Positions 49,896 through 61,277 are shown, numbered from the stretch's first letter. The stretch: 64,000 nucleotides of DNA from Cellulomonas xylanilytica (GCF_007989805.1 NZ_BJUB01000004.1:1-64000), one strand, 5' to 3'. The notes: generated by a model not told the origin, from the sequence alone. Numbers and translations: made by a program.

Positions 49896-52067
49896 GTGAA
49901 CGCGAAGGCTCCTCTGGCTGAGACGGTCGGTTGGTCCGACCTCGACCTGCGGGCGGTGGACACCGTGCGTGTCCTGGCTGCCGACGCGGTCGAGAAGGTG
50001 GGCAACGGCCACCCCGGGACGGCGATCAGCCTCGCCCCCGCGGCGTACCTGCTCTACCAGAACGTGCTCCGGCACGACCCGGCGGACCCGCACTGGCTGG
50101 GCCGTGATCGGTTCATCCTCTCCGCGGGCCACTCGAGCCTCACCCAGTACATCCAGCTCTACCTCGCGGGCTTCGGCCTGGAGATCGAGGACCTGGAGGC
50201 GCTGCGCACCTGGGGCTCCAAGACGCCCGGCCACCCGGAGTTCCGGCACACGACCGGCGTCGAGATCACCACGGGTCCCCTCGGCCAGGGCCTCGCGTCG
50301 GCCGTCGGCTTCGCGATGGCGGCGCGGCGCGAGCGCGGCCTGCTCGACCCCGAGGCCGCCCCCGGCACCAGCCCGTTCGACCACTTCGTCTACGTGGTCG
50401 CGTCCGACGGGGACCTGCAGGAGGGCGTGACCAGCGAGGCGTCGTCCATCGCGGGCACCCAGGAGCTGGGCAACCTGATCGTCCTGTGGGACGACAACCA
50501 CATCTCGATCGAGGGCGACACCGAGATCGCCTTCACCGAGGACGTCGTCGCGCGGTACGAGGCGTACGGCTGGCACGTGCAGTTCGTCGACTGGACCGGC
50601 GGCCCGGACGGGTACCGCGAGGACGTCGACGCCCTGCACGCCGCGATCGAGGCGGCCAAGGCCGTCACGGACCGCCCCTCCTTCATCGGCTTGCGCACCC
50701 TCATCGCGTGGCCCACGCCGACCAAGACCAACGACCACTCGTCGCACGGCTCGAAGCTGGGCGGCGACGCCATCCGCGGCCTGAAGGAGCTCCTCGGGTT
50801 CGACCCCGAGAAGACGTTCGAGGTCGCCCCCGAGGTCCTGGCGCACACGCGCGGCCTGTCCGAGCGCACGGCTCCCGCGAAGGCCGAGTGGCAGAGCGCC
50901 TTCGACGCCTGGCGCTCCGCCAACCCGGAGAACGCCGCCCTGCTCGACCGGCTGGTCGCCGGCGAGCTGCCGGACGGCTGGACCGAGTCCCTCCCCGTGT
51001 TCCCCGCGGGCAAGTCCGTCGCCACCCGCGCCGCCTCGGGCGAGGTGCTCAGCGCGCTGGCGCCGGTGCTGCCCGAGCTGTGGGGCGGCTCGGCCGACCT
51101 CGCCGGCTCCAACAACACGACGATGAAGGGCGAGCCGTCCTTCATCCCCGCCAAGCGCTCCACGCACGAGTTCGCGGGCGACCAGTACGGGCGCACGCTG
51201 CACTTCGGCATCCGTGAGCACGCGATGGGCGCGATCCTCTCGGGCATCCGGCTGCACGGTCTGACCCGGCCGTACGGCGGGACGTTCTTCACGTTCAGCG
51301 ACTACATGCGCGGCTCGGTCAGGCTCGCGTCGCTCATGGGCGTCCCGGCCGTCTACGTGTGGACGCACGACTCCATCGGCCTCGGCGAGGACGGCCCGAC
51401 GCACCAGCCGATCGAGCACCTCGCGGCCGTCCGCGCGATCCCCGGCCTGACGATCGTCCGCCCGGCCGACGCCAACGAGACCGCCGCCGCCTGGGCCGCC
51501 GTCCTCGAGCACACCGACGGCCCCGTCGGCCTCATCCTCACGCGCCAGAACGTCCCGACGTTCCCGCGCGGCGAGGACGGGTTCGCGACGACCGAGGGCG
51601 TCGCCCGCGGCGCGTACACGCTCCTCGAGGCGAGCTCGGGCACGCCCGACGTGATCCTCATCGGCACGGGGTCCGAGGTCCAGGTCGCCGTGGCCGCCCG
51701 CGAGACGCTCGAGGCGGCGGGCGTCGCGACGCGCGTCGTCTCGGCGCCGTCGCTGGAGTGGTTCGCCGAGCAGGACGAGGAGTACCGCGAGTCGGTGCTG
51801 CCGTCGTCGGTGCGCGCCCGGGTGTCCGTCGAGGCGGGCATCGCGCTGTCGTGGCACAAGATCGTCGGCGACGCCGGCCGGTCGGTGTCGATCGAGCACT
51901 ACGGGGCGTCGGCGGATGCCGAGACCCTCTTCCGCGAGTTCGGCTTCACGCCCGAGGCCGTCGTCGCGGCAGCGCACGAGTCGATCGCGGCGACCCGCGG
52001 CGACGCGGCGCCCGCCAGCTCCGGTGCGGTCCCGACCGAGAGCGGCACGGGCGACCAGAAGGTCTGA
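49896..52067 (+). CDS. tkt: Transketolase
   Basis: 723 aa, GTG at 49896 (weak ATGAGG ribosome-binding site). ThDP-binding SDGDLQEGV and the N-terminal VGNGHPGTAISLAPAAYLLY; catalytic-loop HDSIGLGEDGPTHQPIEHLA with the conserved His and Glu. Moves two-carbon units between ketoses and aldoses in the non-oxidative pentose-phosphate branch, in part producing sedoheptulose-7-P. First gene of the tkt-tal-zwf-opcA-pgl operon; tal follows after 63 bp. Confidence 0.96.
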   Translation: MNAKAPLAETVGWSDLDLRAVDTVRVLAADAVEKVGNGHPGTAISLAPAAYLLYQNVLRHDPADPHWLGRDRFILSAGHSSLTQYIQLYLAGFGLEIEDLEALRTWGSKTPGHPEFRHTTGVEITTGPLGQGLASAVGFAMAARRERGLLDPEAAPGTSPFDHFVYVVASDGDLQEGVTSEASSIAGTQELGNLIVLWDDNHISIEGDTEIAFTEDVVARYEAYGWHVQFVDWTGGPDGYREDVDALHAAIEAAKAVTDRPSFIGLRTLIAWPTPTKTNDHSSHGSKLGGDAIRGLKELLGFDPEKTFEVAPEVLAHTRGLSERTAPAKAEWQSAFDAWRSANPENAALLDRLVAGELPDGWTESLPVFPAGKSVATRAASGEVLSALAPVLPELWGGSADLAGSNNTTMKGEPSFIPAKRSTHEFAGDQYGRTLHFGIREHAMGAILSGIRLHGLTRPYGGTFFTFSDYMRGSVRLASLMGVPAVYVWTHDSIGLGEDGPTHQPIEHLAAVRAIPGLTIVRPADANETAAAWAAVLEHTDGPVGLILTRQNVPTFPRGEDGFATTEGVARGAYTLLEASSGTPDVILIGTGSEVQVAVAARETLEAAGVATRVVSAPSLEWFAEQDEEYRESVLPSSVRARVSVEAGIALSWHKIVGDAGRSVSIEHYGASADAETLFREFGFTPEAVVAAAHESIAATRGDAAPASSGAVPTESGTGDQKV

Positions 52068-52130
52068 GTCTGAACGGGCGCGCCGGTCCCGGTCCTCCCG
52101 GGGCCGGCGCGCGGGAGAAGGGGATCGACC

Positions 52131-53273
52131 ATGGCACCGAGCAGCACCCCTCTGGCACGGCTGGCTGACGCCGGCGTCGCGATCTGGCTCGACGACCTCT
52201 CGCGCGAACGCCTGCGCACGGGGAACCTCGCCGAGCTCGTCGCGTCGAAGGGCGTCGTCGGCGTGACGACGAACCCGTCCATCTTCGCGAGTGCGCTGGC
52301 GAAGGGCGACGCCTACGACGAGCAGCTGCGCGAGCTCGCCGCCGACGGCGCCGACGTGGACGACGCGGTCTTCCGCATCACCACGGACGACGTCCGGCAG
52401 GCGGCGGACGTCCTGCGCCCCGTCTACGACGCCACGGACGGCGTGGACGGCCGCGTGTCGATCGAGGTCGACCCCCGCCTGGCCAAGGACACCGAGGGCA
52501 CCATCGCCTCGGCGAAGTCGCTCTGGTCGACGGTCGACCGGCCCAACGTCTTCATCAAGATCCCCGCCACCCGCGAGGGGCTCCCGGCGATCACCGCCGT
52601 CCTCGCCGAGGGGATCAGCGTCAACGTCACGCTGATCTTCTCGCTCGAGCGGTACGGCGCGGTCCTCGACGCGTTTCAGACCGGGCTGGAGCAGGCCCGA
52701 GCCAACGGGCACGACCTCGCACCGATCGAGTCGGTCGCGTCCTTCTTCGTCTCCCGGGTGGACGCGGCGATCGACCCGCGGCTCGACGCCATCGGCACCC
52801 CCGAGGCGGCCGCCCTGCGCGGCAAGGCCGCGATCGCCAACGCTCGCCTGGCGTACGGGCTCTACCAGGAGGTCGTCGCCGACGACCGCTGGAAGGCGCT
52901 GTCCGCGGCCGGCGCGCACCCGCAGCGGCCGCTCTGGGCGTCCACCGGCGTCAAGGACAAGGCGTACCCCGACACCCTCTACGTCGACGAGCTCGTCGTC
53001 GCCGGCGTCGTCAACACCATGCCGGAGGCCACCCTGAACGCGGTCGCGGACCACGGCGGGGACGCGACGGACACGGTCACCGGAACACGGCAGGAGTCGG
53101 AGGCCGTCATCGCCGGCCTGCGGGAGCTCGGCATCGACATCGACGAGGTCACCGAGCAGCTGGAGGTCGAGGGCGTGGACAAGTTCACGGCGAGCTGGGG
53201 CGACCTCCTCACCACCGTGTCCGAGGGCCTGTCCGGTGCCGGCGAGCAGAACGCGGCCGGGGGGGCCAGGTGA
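52131..53273 (+). CDS. tal: Transaldolase
   Basis: 380 aa, ATG at 52131 with GGAGAAGGGG upstream. Long actinobacterial form: [40 protein letters not shown] with the Schiff-base Lys, [20 protein letters not shown]. Interconverts sedoheptulose-7-P and glyceraldehyde-3-P with erythrose-4-P and fructose-6-P. Its stop overlaps zwf's GTG by four bases. Confidence 0.96.
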   Translation: MAPSSTPLARLADAGVAIWLDDLSRERLRTGNLAELVASKGVVGVTTNPSIFASALAKGDAYDEQLRELAADGADVDDAVFRITTDDVRQAADVLRPVYDATDGVDGRVSIEVDPRLAKDTEGTIASAKSLWSTVDRPNVFIKIPATREGLPAITAVLAEGISVNVTLIFSLERYGAVLDAFQTGLEQARANGHDLAPIESVASFFVSRVDAAIDPRLDAIGTPEAAALRGKAAIANARLAYGLYQEVVADDRWKALSAAGAHPQRPLWASTGVKDKAYPDTLYVDELVVAGVVNTMPEATLNAVADHGGDATDTVTGTRQESEAVIAGLRELGIDIDEVTEQLEVEGVDKFTASWGDLLTTVSEGLSGAGEQNAAGGAR

Positions 53274-54811
53274 GCCCCAGCAAGGTGTCCGCCGGCGTCA
53301 ACCCGCTGCGCGACCCCCGCGACCGTCGGCTCCCCCGCATCGCGGGACCGTGCGGTCTGGTCATCTTCGGCGTCACGGGCGACCTCGCGCGCAAGAAGCT
53401 GATGCCTGCGGTCTACGACCTCACCAACCGGGGCCTGCTCCCGCCCGGCTTCGCGCTGACCGGCTTCGCGCGGCGCGACTGGGCGACGCAGGACTTCGCC
53501 CAGATCGTGCACGACTCCGTCAAGGAGCACGCACGGACGCCGTTCCGCGAGGCCACCTGGCGTCAGCTGTCCGAGGGCATCCGCTTCGTCCAGGGCACGT
53601 TCGACGACGACGACGCGTTCGACCGCCTGAGCGACACCGTCCACGAGCTCGACGAGTCCCGCGGCACGGGCGGCAACCACGCCTTCTACCTCTCGGTCCC
53701 GCCGAGCGCGTTCCCCGTCGTCTGCAAGCAGCTGGCGCGGTCCGGCCTGTCGCAGCCCGACGGCGACACGTGGCGCCGCGTCGTCATCGAGAAGCCGTTC
53801 GGCCACGACCTGGCCAGCGCCCGCGAGCTCAACGAGATCGTGTCGAGCGTCTTCCGGCCGGACGACATCTTCCGGATCGACCACTACCTGGGCAAGGAGA
53901 CGGTCCAGAACCTGCTGGCGCTGCGCTTCGCCAACCAGCTGTACGAGCCCATCTGGAACGCCAACTACGTCGACCACGTCCAGATCACGATGGCCGAGGA
54001 CATCGGCATCGGCGGCCGCGCGGGGTACTACGACGGCATCGGCGCGGCGCGCGACGTCATCCAGAACCACCTCCTGCAGCTCCTCGCCCTCACGGCGATG
54101 GAGGAGCCCGCGTCGTTCGAGGCGTCCAGCCTGACGGCGGAGAAGATCAAGGTCCTCTCGGCGGTCCGGCTCCCCCGCGACATCGGCAAGCACACCGCGC
54201 GCGGCCAGTACGCGGCCGGGTGGCAGGGCGGCGAGAAGGTCGTCGGCTACCTCGAGGAGGAGGGCTTCAACCCGGAGTCCACCACCGAGACGTTCGCCGC
54301 GATCCGCGTGGACATCGACAACCGCCGCTGGGCCGGGGTGCCGTTCTACCTGCGCACCGGCAAGCGCCTGGGACGCCGGGTGACCGAGATCGCCGTGGTG
54401 TTCAAGCGCGCTCCGCACCTGCCCTTCGAGTCGACCGCGACCGAGGAGCTGGGCAAGAACGCCCTGGTCATCCGTGTGCAGCCCGACGAGGGCGTGACCC
54501 TGCGGTTCGGCGCCAAGGTGCCGGGCACGGCCATGGAGGTCCGCGACGTCACGATGGACTTCGGCTACGGCCACGCGTTCACCGAGTCGTCCCCCGAGGC
54601 GTACGAGCGACTGATCCTCGACGTCCTGCTGGGTGACCCACCGCTCTTCCCCCGGCACGAGGAGGTCGAGCTGTCCTGGAAGGTGCTCGACCCGATCACC
54701 GAGTACTGGGCGGGCAAGGGCAAGCCCGAGGAGTACCGCTCCGGCACCTGGGGTCCGGAGTCGGCGGACAGGATGATGGCGCGCGACGGGCGAGCCTGGA
54801 GGCGGCCATGA
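53270..54811 (+). CDS. zwf: Glucose-6-phosphate dehydrogenase
   Basis: 513 aa, GTG at 53270 coupled to tal (GTGA). NADP-binding [19 protein letters not shown]; substrate site [39 protein letters not shown]. Oxidises glucose-6-P to 6-phosphogluconolactone with NADPH formation. Overlaps opcA as ATGA. Confidence 0.96.
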   Translation: MSPSKVSAGVNPLRDPRDRRLPRIAGPCGLVIFGVTGDLARKKLMPAVYDLTNRGLLPPGFALTGFARRDWATQDFAQIVHDSVKEHARTPFREATWRQLSEGIRFVQGTFDDDDAFDRLSDTVHELDESRGTGGNHAFYLSVPPSAFPVVCKQLARSGLSQPDGDTWRRVVIEKPFGHDLASARELNEIVSSVFRPDDIFRIDHYLGKETVQNLLALRFANQLYEPIWNANYVDHVQITMAEDIGIGGRAGYYDGIGAARDVIQNHLLQLLALTAMEEPASFEASSLTAEKIKVLSAVRLPRDIGKHTARGQYAAGWQGGEKVVGYLEEEGFNPESTTETFAAIRVDIDNRRWAGVPFYLRTGKRLGRRVTEIAVVFKRAPHLPFESTATEELGKNALVIRVQPDEGVTLRFGAKVPGTAMEVRDVTMDFGYGHAFTESSPEAYERLILDVLLGDPPLFPRHEEVELSWKVLDPITEYWAGKGKPEEYRSGTWGPESADRMMARDGRAWRRP

Positions 54812-55725
54812 TCATCGAGATGCCCGACACGACGACGCGGGACATCAACAAGCGTCTGCTCAAGGAACGTGACGAGGGCGGCGCGATCGCCCTCGGACGC
54901 GTCCTCACGCTCATCATCTCGGTGGGCGACCGGGACCCGGACGAGGCCATCGACGCGGCGAACGACGCCAGCCGCGAGCACCCGTGCCGCGTCATCGTCA
55001 TCGCGAACGACGTCCAGGACCGCGCGTCGAACCTCGACGCGCAGATCCGGCTCGGGGGCGACGCCGGCGCCAGCGAGGTCCTGGTGCTGCGGCCGTCCGG
55101 GCAGCTGGAGCGGCATCTCGACACGCTCGTGATCCCGCTGCTGCTCCCCGACGCCCCCATCGTCACGTGGTGGCCGTACGAGATCCCCGACAACCCGTCC
55201 GAGCACCCGCTCGGACGCATGGCGGCGCGGCGGATCACGGACACGACGCAGTGCGCCCGGCCGAACGCCGCGCTGCGTGCGCTCGCCGCGGCGCACGCCG
55301 ACGGGGACACCGACCTCGCGTGGACGCGCGCGACGCTGTGGCGCGGCCTCATCGCGGCCACCCTCGACCAGCCGCCCTACGAGCCGGTCCAGAAGGCGGT
55401 CGTCGCCGGCGAGAGCACCCACCCGTCCGTCGACCTCATGGCGGCGTGGCTGGCCTACGCGCTCAAGTGCCCCGTGGAGATCGAGCGGATCAAGGACGCC
55501 CCGGCGATCACGCAGGTGCGACTCCAGCGCGCGTCCGGCGACATCGTGCTGGACCGGCCCGACGGCAAGACCGCCGCGCTGCGCCAGCCCGACCAGCCGG
55601 AGCACCGCATCGCCCTGCCCATCCGCCAGCTGCGTGAGTGCCTGGCCGAGGAGCTGCGGCGGCTCGACGCGGACGAGGTCTACGGCGAGGTGCTGCAGAA
55701 GGGCCTTGCGAGGATCGACGCATGA
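54808..55725 (+). CDS. opcA: Glucose-6-phosphate dehydrogenase assembly protein OpcA
   Basis: 305 aa, ATG at 54808 coupled to zwf. Starts [20 protein letters not shown]; carries VIPLLLPDAPIVTWWPYEIP and ARRITDTTQC, the hallmarks of OpcA. It assembles or allosterically activates Zwf; in actinobacteria it lies between zwf and pgl, as here. Stop overlaps the next start as ATGA. Confidence 0.95.
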   Translation: MIIEMPDTTTRDINKRLLKERDEGGAIALGRVLTLIISVGDRDPDEAIDAANDASREHPCRVIVIANDVQDRASNLDAQIRLGGDAGASEVLVLRPSGQLERHLDTLVIPLLLPDAPIVTWWPYEIPDNPSEHPLGRMAARRITDTTQCARPNAALRALAAAHADGDTDLAWTRATLWRGLIAATLDQPPYEPVQKAVVAGESTHPSVDLMAAWLAYALKCPVEIERIKDAPAITQVRLQRASGDIVLDRPDGKTAALRQPDQPEHRIALPIRQLRECLAEELRRLDADEVYGEVLQKGLARIDA

Positions 55726-57170
55726 CGCGCGACGTCGTCGTCCACCCGGACGCCCGTGTCCTCGCCGAGTCGGTCGCGGCCCGGCTGCTCACGCACCTGG
55801 TCGACGTCCAGTCGCACCGCTCCCCCGTCCACGTCGTCCTCACCGGCGGCACGGTCGGCATCGCCGCGCTCGAGGCGGTCGCCGCGAGCCCGGTCCGGGA
55901 CGCGGTCGACTGGTCCGGGGTGCACCTGTGGTGGGGCGACGAGCGCTTCCTGCCCGACGGTGACCCGGACCGCAACGAGACGCAGGCCCGGAACGCCCTC
56001 ATCGACGCGCTCGGCGAGGCGCTGCCGGTCGAGAACGTGCACCCGATGCCCGCACGGTCGGACGACGTGACTACGCCCGAGGCGTCCGCCGAGGCCTACG
56101 CCGCCGCGCTGGCCGAGGCCGGTTCCCCCGCGTTCGACGTGCTCCTGCTCGGCATGGGACCCGACGGTCACGTCGCCTCGCTGTTCCCCGGGCACGACGC
56201 TCTCGGCGTGCAGGGACAGCCGACGGTGGGGGTGCACGGCTCGCCCAAGCCCCCGCCGGAGCGCGTGTCGCTGACCTACGACGCCATCCACGGCGCTCGG
56301 GAGGTCTGGGTGGTCGCAGCGGGCTCGGAGAAGGCCGAGGCGGTCGCCTCCGCGCTGCGCGGCGCTCCGGTGACCACGACACCCGCCGCCGGCGCGATCG
56401 GCGCGGAGCGGACGCTCTGGCTCGTCGACGTCGCCGCCACCGAGGGGCTCGGCACTCCCTCCGCCCTCTCGACGACGGCGGCGGCCTTCCCCGCCCCGGT
56501 CGACACCGCGGCCGAGACCTGGACGCACGTCGACGAGTACTTCTCCGTCCTCGTGCCCGAGGATGTCGCCCTCGTCGAGACCCGGCACGCCGCCGCGGCC
56601 GGCGGCCTGCCCGACATCGCCGTGGCCGCCAACCAGGGCAAGCTGCTGCACCTGCTCGCGCAGTCCGTGGGTGCACGGCGGATCCTCGAGATCGGCACGC
56701 TCGGCGGCTACAGCACCCTCTGGCTGGCCCGTGCCCTGCCGTCCGACGGACGGCTGACCACCCTCGAGATCGACCCGGAGCACGCACGCGTCGCGACGGA
56801 CTCGCTCACGCAGGCGGGTGTCGACGACCTCGTCGACGTGCTCGTGGGGCCGGCAGCCGACACGCTCGACAGCCTCGTCGGCGAAGGCGCCGAGCCGTAC
56901 GACCTCGTCTTCATCGACGCCGACAAGCAGTCGATCCCCCGGTACCTCGAGCAGACGCTCGAGCTCACGCGTCCCGGGTCGGTCGTCATCGTCGACAACG
57001 TGGTCCGCGGCGGCGCCGTGGTCGACGCCGAGCACCCGGACGAGCGCGTCCAGGGAGTGCGGTCGATGGTCGAGCTGCTCACGGACCACCCGCGGTACGA
57101 CGCGACGGTCGTCCAGACGGTCGGCAGCAAGGGGTACGACGGCTTCGCGCTCCTGCGGGTCCGCGACTGA
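55722..57170 (+). CDS. pgl: 6-phosphogluconolactonase fused to an O-methyltransferase
   Basis: 482 aa, ATG at 55722 coupled to opcA. Residues 1 to about 243 are a complete Pgl: VHLWWGDERFLPDGDPDRNE, LLGMGPDGHVASLFPGHDAL and VVAAGSEKAEAV. A short Ala/Ser/Thr/Pro linker (about 244-265) leads to residues 266-482, a complete class I O-methyltransferase of the caffeoyl-CoA type: WTHVDEYFSVLVPEDV, GLPDIAVAANQGKLLHLLAQ, RILEIGTLGGYSTLWLARAL, FIDADK and VIVDNVVRGG (metal-binding Asp and Asn). The OMT keeps its usual N-terminal W..vD.y start. The frame is continuous. Pgl step is clear; the methyl acceptor is unknown. Confidence 0.9.
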   Translation: MTRDVVVHPDARVLAESVAARLLTHLVDVQSHRSPVHVVLTGGTVGIAALEAVAASPVRDAVDWSGVHLWWGDERFLPDGDPDRNETQARNALIDALGEALPVENVHPMPARSDDVTTPEASAEAYAAALAEAGSPAFDVLLLGMGPDGHVASLFPGHDALGVQGQPTVGVHGSPKPPPERVSLTYDAIHGAREVWVVAAGSEKAEAVASALRGAPVTTTPAAGAIGAERTLWLVDVAATEGLGTPSALSTTAAAFPAPVDTAAETWTHVDEYFSVLVPEDVALVETRHAAAAGGLPDIAVAANQGKLLHLLAQSVGARRILEIGTLGGYSTLWLARALPSDGRLTTLEIDPEHARVATDSLTQAGVDDLVDVLVGPAADTLDSLVGEGAEPYDLVFIDADKQSIPRYLEQTLELTRPGSVVIVDNVVRGGAVVDAEHPDERVQGVRSMVELLTDHPRYDATVVQTVGSKGYDGFALLRVRD

Positions 57171-57185
57171 CGTCGACCGACGACA

Positions 57186-57217
57186 GAAGGCCCCCCGCAA
57201 CGGTGCGGGGGGCCTTC
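57186..57217. terminator. Strong bidirectional terminator between pgl and rbpA
   Basis: A perfect 14-bp inverted repeat (GAAGGCCCCCCGCA at 57186-57199, its complement at 57204-57217) with a four-base loop. It lies 15 bp after the pgl stop and 11 bp after the convergent rbpA stop, so it serves both genes. A modest T-run (CCTTCTC) flanks it. Confidence 0.85.
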
Positions 57218-57227
57218 TCGCGTCCGG

Positions 57228-57575
57228 TCAGCCGCCGCGCTTGGCGCGCAGTGCGGCGAGTGCCTCGTCGAGGATCGCGGCACCGTCCTCGTCGGACCGC
57301 CGCTCCTTCACGTAGGCCAGGTGCGTCTTGTACGGCTCGTTCTTGGACGGGGACGGAGGGTTCTCCTGGTCCTGCCCGGCGGGGAACCCGCAGCGCGGGC
57401 AGTCCCACGTCACCGGCGCCTCGAGAGCGGCCTCCTCGGCGAAGCTGGGGCGTGTCTCGTGCCCGTTGGCGCACCAGTACGACACCCAGATCCGCGGGGC
57501 CGTGTCGCCGCGCTCCGCCTCGCCCATCGGGCCTGCGCCGACTCGCGACCCCCTGATCGCGCTCCCGCTCGCCAT
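57228..57575 (-). CDS. rbpA: RNA polymerase-binding protein RbpA
   Basis: 115 aa, ATG at 57575 with GAGGCGG upstream. YWCANGHETRPSFAEEA, then TWDCPRCGFPAGQDQENPP give the core domain. NEPYKTHLAYVKERRSDEDG, then ILDEALAALR form the basic linker and sigma-interaction domain. The RbpA family stabilises open complexes with the primary sigma factor in actinobacteria. Short N-terminal tail as usual. A secG gene starts beyond it on the same strand. Confidence 0.95.
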   Translation of the reverse strand: MASGSAIRGSRVGAGPMGEAERGDTAPRIWVSYWCANGHETRPSFAEEAALEAPVTWDCPRCGFPAGQDQENPPSPSKNEPYKTHLAYVKERRSDEDGAAILDEALAALRAKRGG

Positions 57576-57586
57576 CGTCTACCGCC

Positions 57587-57829
57587 TCAGACCGTGCGCT
57601 CGATGAGCCCGAGCAGGACGATGATCGCCGTCCACACGAGCGCGGTGCCGACAGTGATGCGGTTGAGGTTCCGCTCCGCGACTCCGGAGCTCCCCGCGCT
57701 GCTCGTGATGCCACCGCCGAACATGTCCGACAGGCCACCACCCTTGCCCTTGTGGAGCAGGACGAGCGGGACGAGCAGGAGGCTGGTCAGCACCAGCAGC
57801 ACCTGGAGGGTGATACGAAGGCCAGTCAC
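57587..57829 (-). CDS. secG: Preprotein translocase subunit SecG
   Basis: 80 aa from GTG 57829, with TGAGGA about 11 bp upstream; GTG 57847 is an alternative without a ribosome-binding site. Two membrane helices (TLQVLLVLTSLLLVPLVLLH and the second ITVGTALVWTAIIVLLGLIE) flank the cytoplasmic KGKGGGLSDMFGGGI loop, as in SecG. It is part of the SecYEG translocon. Length about 75-85 aa is normal. Follows the tpiA terminator hairpin. Confidence 0.88.
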   Translation of the reverse strand: MTGLRITLQVLLVLTSLLLVPLVLLHKGKGGGLSDMFGGGITSSAGSSGVAERNLNRITVGTALVWTAIIVLLGLIERTV

Positions 57830-57943
57830 GTCGGTGTAGTTCCTCACTGGGCGGGCACATCGACGGCGGTGAAGCCAGCGACGTTGCGGTGGACCGCGGT
57901 ACAGGGTAGGCGACGAGTGGGGCGATAAGCCACCACCGTGCCC

Positions 57944-57977
57944 GGGCAGGTTCCGGGAGGATCCCCGGAACCTGCCC
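57944..57977 (-). terminator. Strong terminator-like hairpin between tpiA and secG
   Basis: GGGCAGGTTCCGGG (57944-57957) pairs perfectly with CCCGGAACCTGCCC (57964-57977) over 14 bp around a six-base loop. It starts 17 bp after the tpiA stop. No clear T-tract, so it may act as a barrier that limits read-through into secG or stabilises the glycolytic mRNA. Confidence 0.6.
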
Positions 57978-57994
57978 AGCACATCGGTGTCGGG

Positions 57995-58789
57995 TCAGAG
58001 ACCGACGGCGTGCGACTTGTACCGCGCGATCGCGGCGAACTCCTCGGGGTCCAGGCTCGCGCCCCCGACGAGCGCACCGTCGACGTCCGGCTTCGCCATG
58101 ATCGACGCGACGTTGGAGGACTTCACGGAACCGCCGTAGAGCACGCGGACCGCGTCGGCCGTCGCGGCGTCGTACAGCTCGCCGATCCGGGCGCGGATGG
58201 CCGCGGCCAGCTCCTGCGCGTCCTCCGGGGTCGCCGTCTCGCCGGTGCCGATGGCCCAGACGGGCTCGTAGGCGACGACGATGGTGGCCACCTGGGCGGC
58301 CGTCAGACCGGCCAGGGCGCCGTCCAGCTGGGCGAGCGTGTGCGGGACGTGCTCGCCGGCCTTGCGGACGTCCAGCACCTCGCCGACGCACAGGATCGGG
58401 ACGAGGCCTGCGCCGAGCGCCGACTTCACCTTCGCATTGATCAGCTCGTCGGACTCGTTGTGGTACTCCCGGCGCTCCGAGTGACCGATGGCCACGTACG
58501 TGACGCCGAGCTTCGCCAGGAACAGCGGCGAGATCTCCCCGGTGTACGCACCCGAGGTGTGGGCCGAGACGTCCTGGGCGCCGTAGACCAGCTCGAGCTT
58601 GTCGGCGTCCACGAGCGTCTGCACGCTGCGCAGGTCCGTGAACGGGGGCAGCACGCAGACCTCGACGGCCGCGAAGTCGTGCCGGGCGTCCTTCAGCGTC
58701 CACGCGAGCTTCTGCACGGTGTGCGTCGCCTGGTGGTGGTCCAGGTTCATCTTCCAGTTGCCCGCCATCAGCGGGGTACGAGTGGTCAA
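57995..58789 (-). CDS. tpiA: Triosephosphate isomerase
   Basis: 264 aa, ATG at 58789, three bases after the pgk stop. GNWKMN (substrate Lys), GHSERREY (His), [15 protein letters not shown] (Glu), then [12 protein letters not shown]. Interconverts dihydroxyacetone phosphate and glyceraldehyde-3-phosphate. Typical length. Coupled with pgk. Confidence 0.96.
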   Translation of the reverse strand: MTTRTPLMAGNWKMNLDHHQATHTVQKLAWTLKDARHDFAAVEVCVLPPFTDLRSVQTLVDADKLELVYGAQDVSAHTSGAYTGEISPLFLAKLGVTYVAIGHSERREYHNESDELINAKVKSALGAGLVPILCVGEVLDVRKAGEHVPHTLAQLDGALAGLTAAQVATIVVAYEPVWAIGTGETATPEDAQELAAAIRARIGELYDAATADAVRVLYGGSVKSSNVASIMAKPDVDGALVGGASLDPEEFAAIARYKSHAVGL

Positions 58790-58792
58790 CGC

Positions 58793-59992
58793 TCAGTCCT
58801 CCAGAACCGCGATGCCGGGGAGCGTCTTGCCCTCGAGGAACTCGAGGCTCGCGCCACCACCGGTCGAGATGTGTCCGAACCCGGCCTCGTCGAAGCCGAG
58901 CGTGCGCACGGCCGCGGCGGAGTCGCCACCGCCGACGATGGTGAAGCCGCCGTTCTCGCCCGCGTCGACCAGGGCCTGCGCGACGGCACGCGTGCCGCCG
59001 GCGAACGCCTCGAACTCGAACACGCCCGCCGGACCGTTCCAGACGACCGTCTTCGCGTCGACGATCTTCGACGCGAACAGGGCGCTCGACTCGGGGCCGA
59101 TGTCGAGGCCGATCTTGCCGTCGGGGATGGCGTCGGCCGCGACGACCTGCGCCGGGGAGTCGGCCTTGAACTCGTCGGCGACGACGATGTCGGTGGGGAG
59201 CACGATCTCCACGCCGGCCTCCTCGGCCTGCGCGAGGTAGCCCTTGACCGTCTCGATCTGGTCCTCCTCGAGGAGCGAGTCGCCCACCGAGTAGCCCTTG
59301 GCCGCGAGGAACGTGAAGAGCATGCCGCCGCCGATGAGCAGGCGGTCCGCCTTGGTCAGCAGGTTCGCGATCACGCCCAGCTTGTCGGAGACCTTGGAGC
59401 CGCCGAGGACGACGACGTAGGGCCGCGCCGGGTCGTCGGTCGCCTTGCGCAGCGACGCGACCTCCTTGAGGACGAGCTGTCCGACGGCGTGCGGGAGCAC
59501 CTGGGCGACGTCGTAGACCGACGCCTGCTTGCGGTGCACGACGCCGAAGCCGTCCGAGACGAAGACGTCGGCAAGACCGGCCAGCTCACCGGCCAGCTCG
59601 GCGCGCTCCGCGTCGACCTTGGAGGTCTCGCGCGGGTCGAACCGGATGTTCTCCAGCAGGGCGATCTGCCCGTCCTGCAGCGCTGCGACCGTGGCCTTGG
59701 CGGAGTCGCCGACGACGTCCGTCGCGAGCGCCACCGGCTGGCCGAGCAGCTCGGAGAGCCGGTCCGCGACGGGCTTGAGGGAGTACTTGTCCTCCGGAGC
59801 ACCCTTCGGGCGACCGAGGTGGGCCGTCACGACGACGCGCGCACCGGCGGCGAGCAGCGCCTGGAGCGTCGGCAGGGCCGCGCGCACGCGGCCGTCGTCC
59901 GTGATGGTGGTGCCGTCGAGCGGCACGTTGAAGTCGGAGCGGACGAGCACGCGCTTGCCGCGCAGGTCGCCGAGGTCCTCGATGGTCTTCAT
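58793..59992 (-). CDS. pgk: Phosphoglycerate kinase
   Basis: 399 aa, ATG at 59992 with GGGAAGAAGACGC upstream. [31 protein letters not shown]; nucleotide-binding [32 protein letters not shown]. Makes ATP from 1,3-bisphosphoglycerate. The in-frame ATG at 60028 would add a stretch not typical of Pgk. 117 bp from the gapA stop. Confidence 0.96.
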   Translation of the reverse strand: MKTIEDLGDLRGKRVLVRSDFNVPLDGTTITDDGRVRAALPTLQALLAAGARVVVTAHLGRPKGAPEDKYSLKPVADRLSELLGQPVALATDVVGDSAKATVAALQDGQIALLENIRFDPRETSKVDAERAELAGELAGLADVFVSDGFGVVHRKQASVYDVAQVLPHAVGQLVLKEVASLRKATDDPARPYVVVLGGSKVSDKLGVIANLLTKADRLLIGGGMLFTFLAAKGYSVGDSLLEEDQIETVKGYLAQAEEAGVEIVLPTDIVVADEFKADSPAQVVAADAIPDGKIGLDIGPESSALFASKIVDAKTVVWNGPAGVFEFEAFAGGTRAVAQALVDAGENGGFTIVGGGDSAAAVRTLGFDEAGFGHISTGGGASLEFLEGKTLPGIAVLED

Positions 59993-60109
59993 GCGTCTTC
60001 TTCCCGTGACTCGTTCAGGGGCTGACACGGCAGCGTCCGCGTGCGCCCGGGCCGAAGGGGCCGGGGCGCACGCGGACGCATGACCGTCACTACGGGTGCA
60101 GCGAGACCG

Positions 60110-61231
<1,122 letters not shown>

Positions 61232-61251
61232 TCAGGCGGTCGGATAGGACG

Positions 61252-61259
61252 ACCCTATA
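61252..61259 (-). promoter_or_regulatory. TATAGGGT -10-type element of gapA (candidate)
   Basis: On the minus strand TATAGGGT is followed by CG, as before tkt, with a leader of about 135 bp to the gapA GTG. No other plausible -10 of this quality is seen in the 61115-61307 region. Confidence 0.5.
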
Positions 61260-61261
61260 CC

Positions 61262-61277
61262 CGTGACCGGGGTCACG
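61262..61277. promoter_or_regulatory. Palindrome CGTGACC-GG-GGTCACG upstream of gapA (candidate operator)
   Basis: A perfect 7-2-7 palindrome ending two bases from the TATAGGGT element, so it covers the spacer or -35 region of the presumed gapA promoter. A dimeric regulator bound here would affect gapA. The whiA gene ends 30 bp away on the other side, on the same strand. Confidence 0.5.

Noticed and set aside
49515..53054. A 1179-codon open frame on the minus strand opposite tkt and tal
   Set aside because: It is antisense to genes with full sets of family motifs and has the Arg/Gly/Asp-rich composition expected of a shadow frame in very GC-rich DNA.
57938..60025. A 695-codon plus-strand open frame opposite tpiA and pgk
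   Set aside because: Antisense shadow of two clearly recognisable glycolytic genes.
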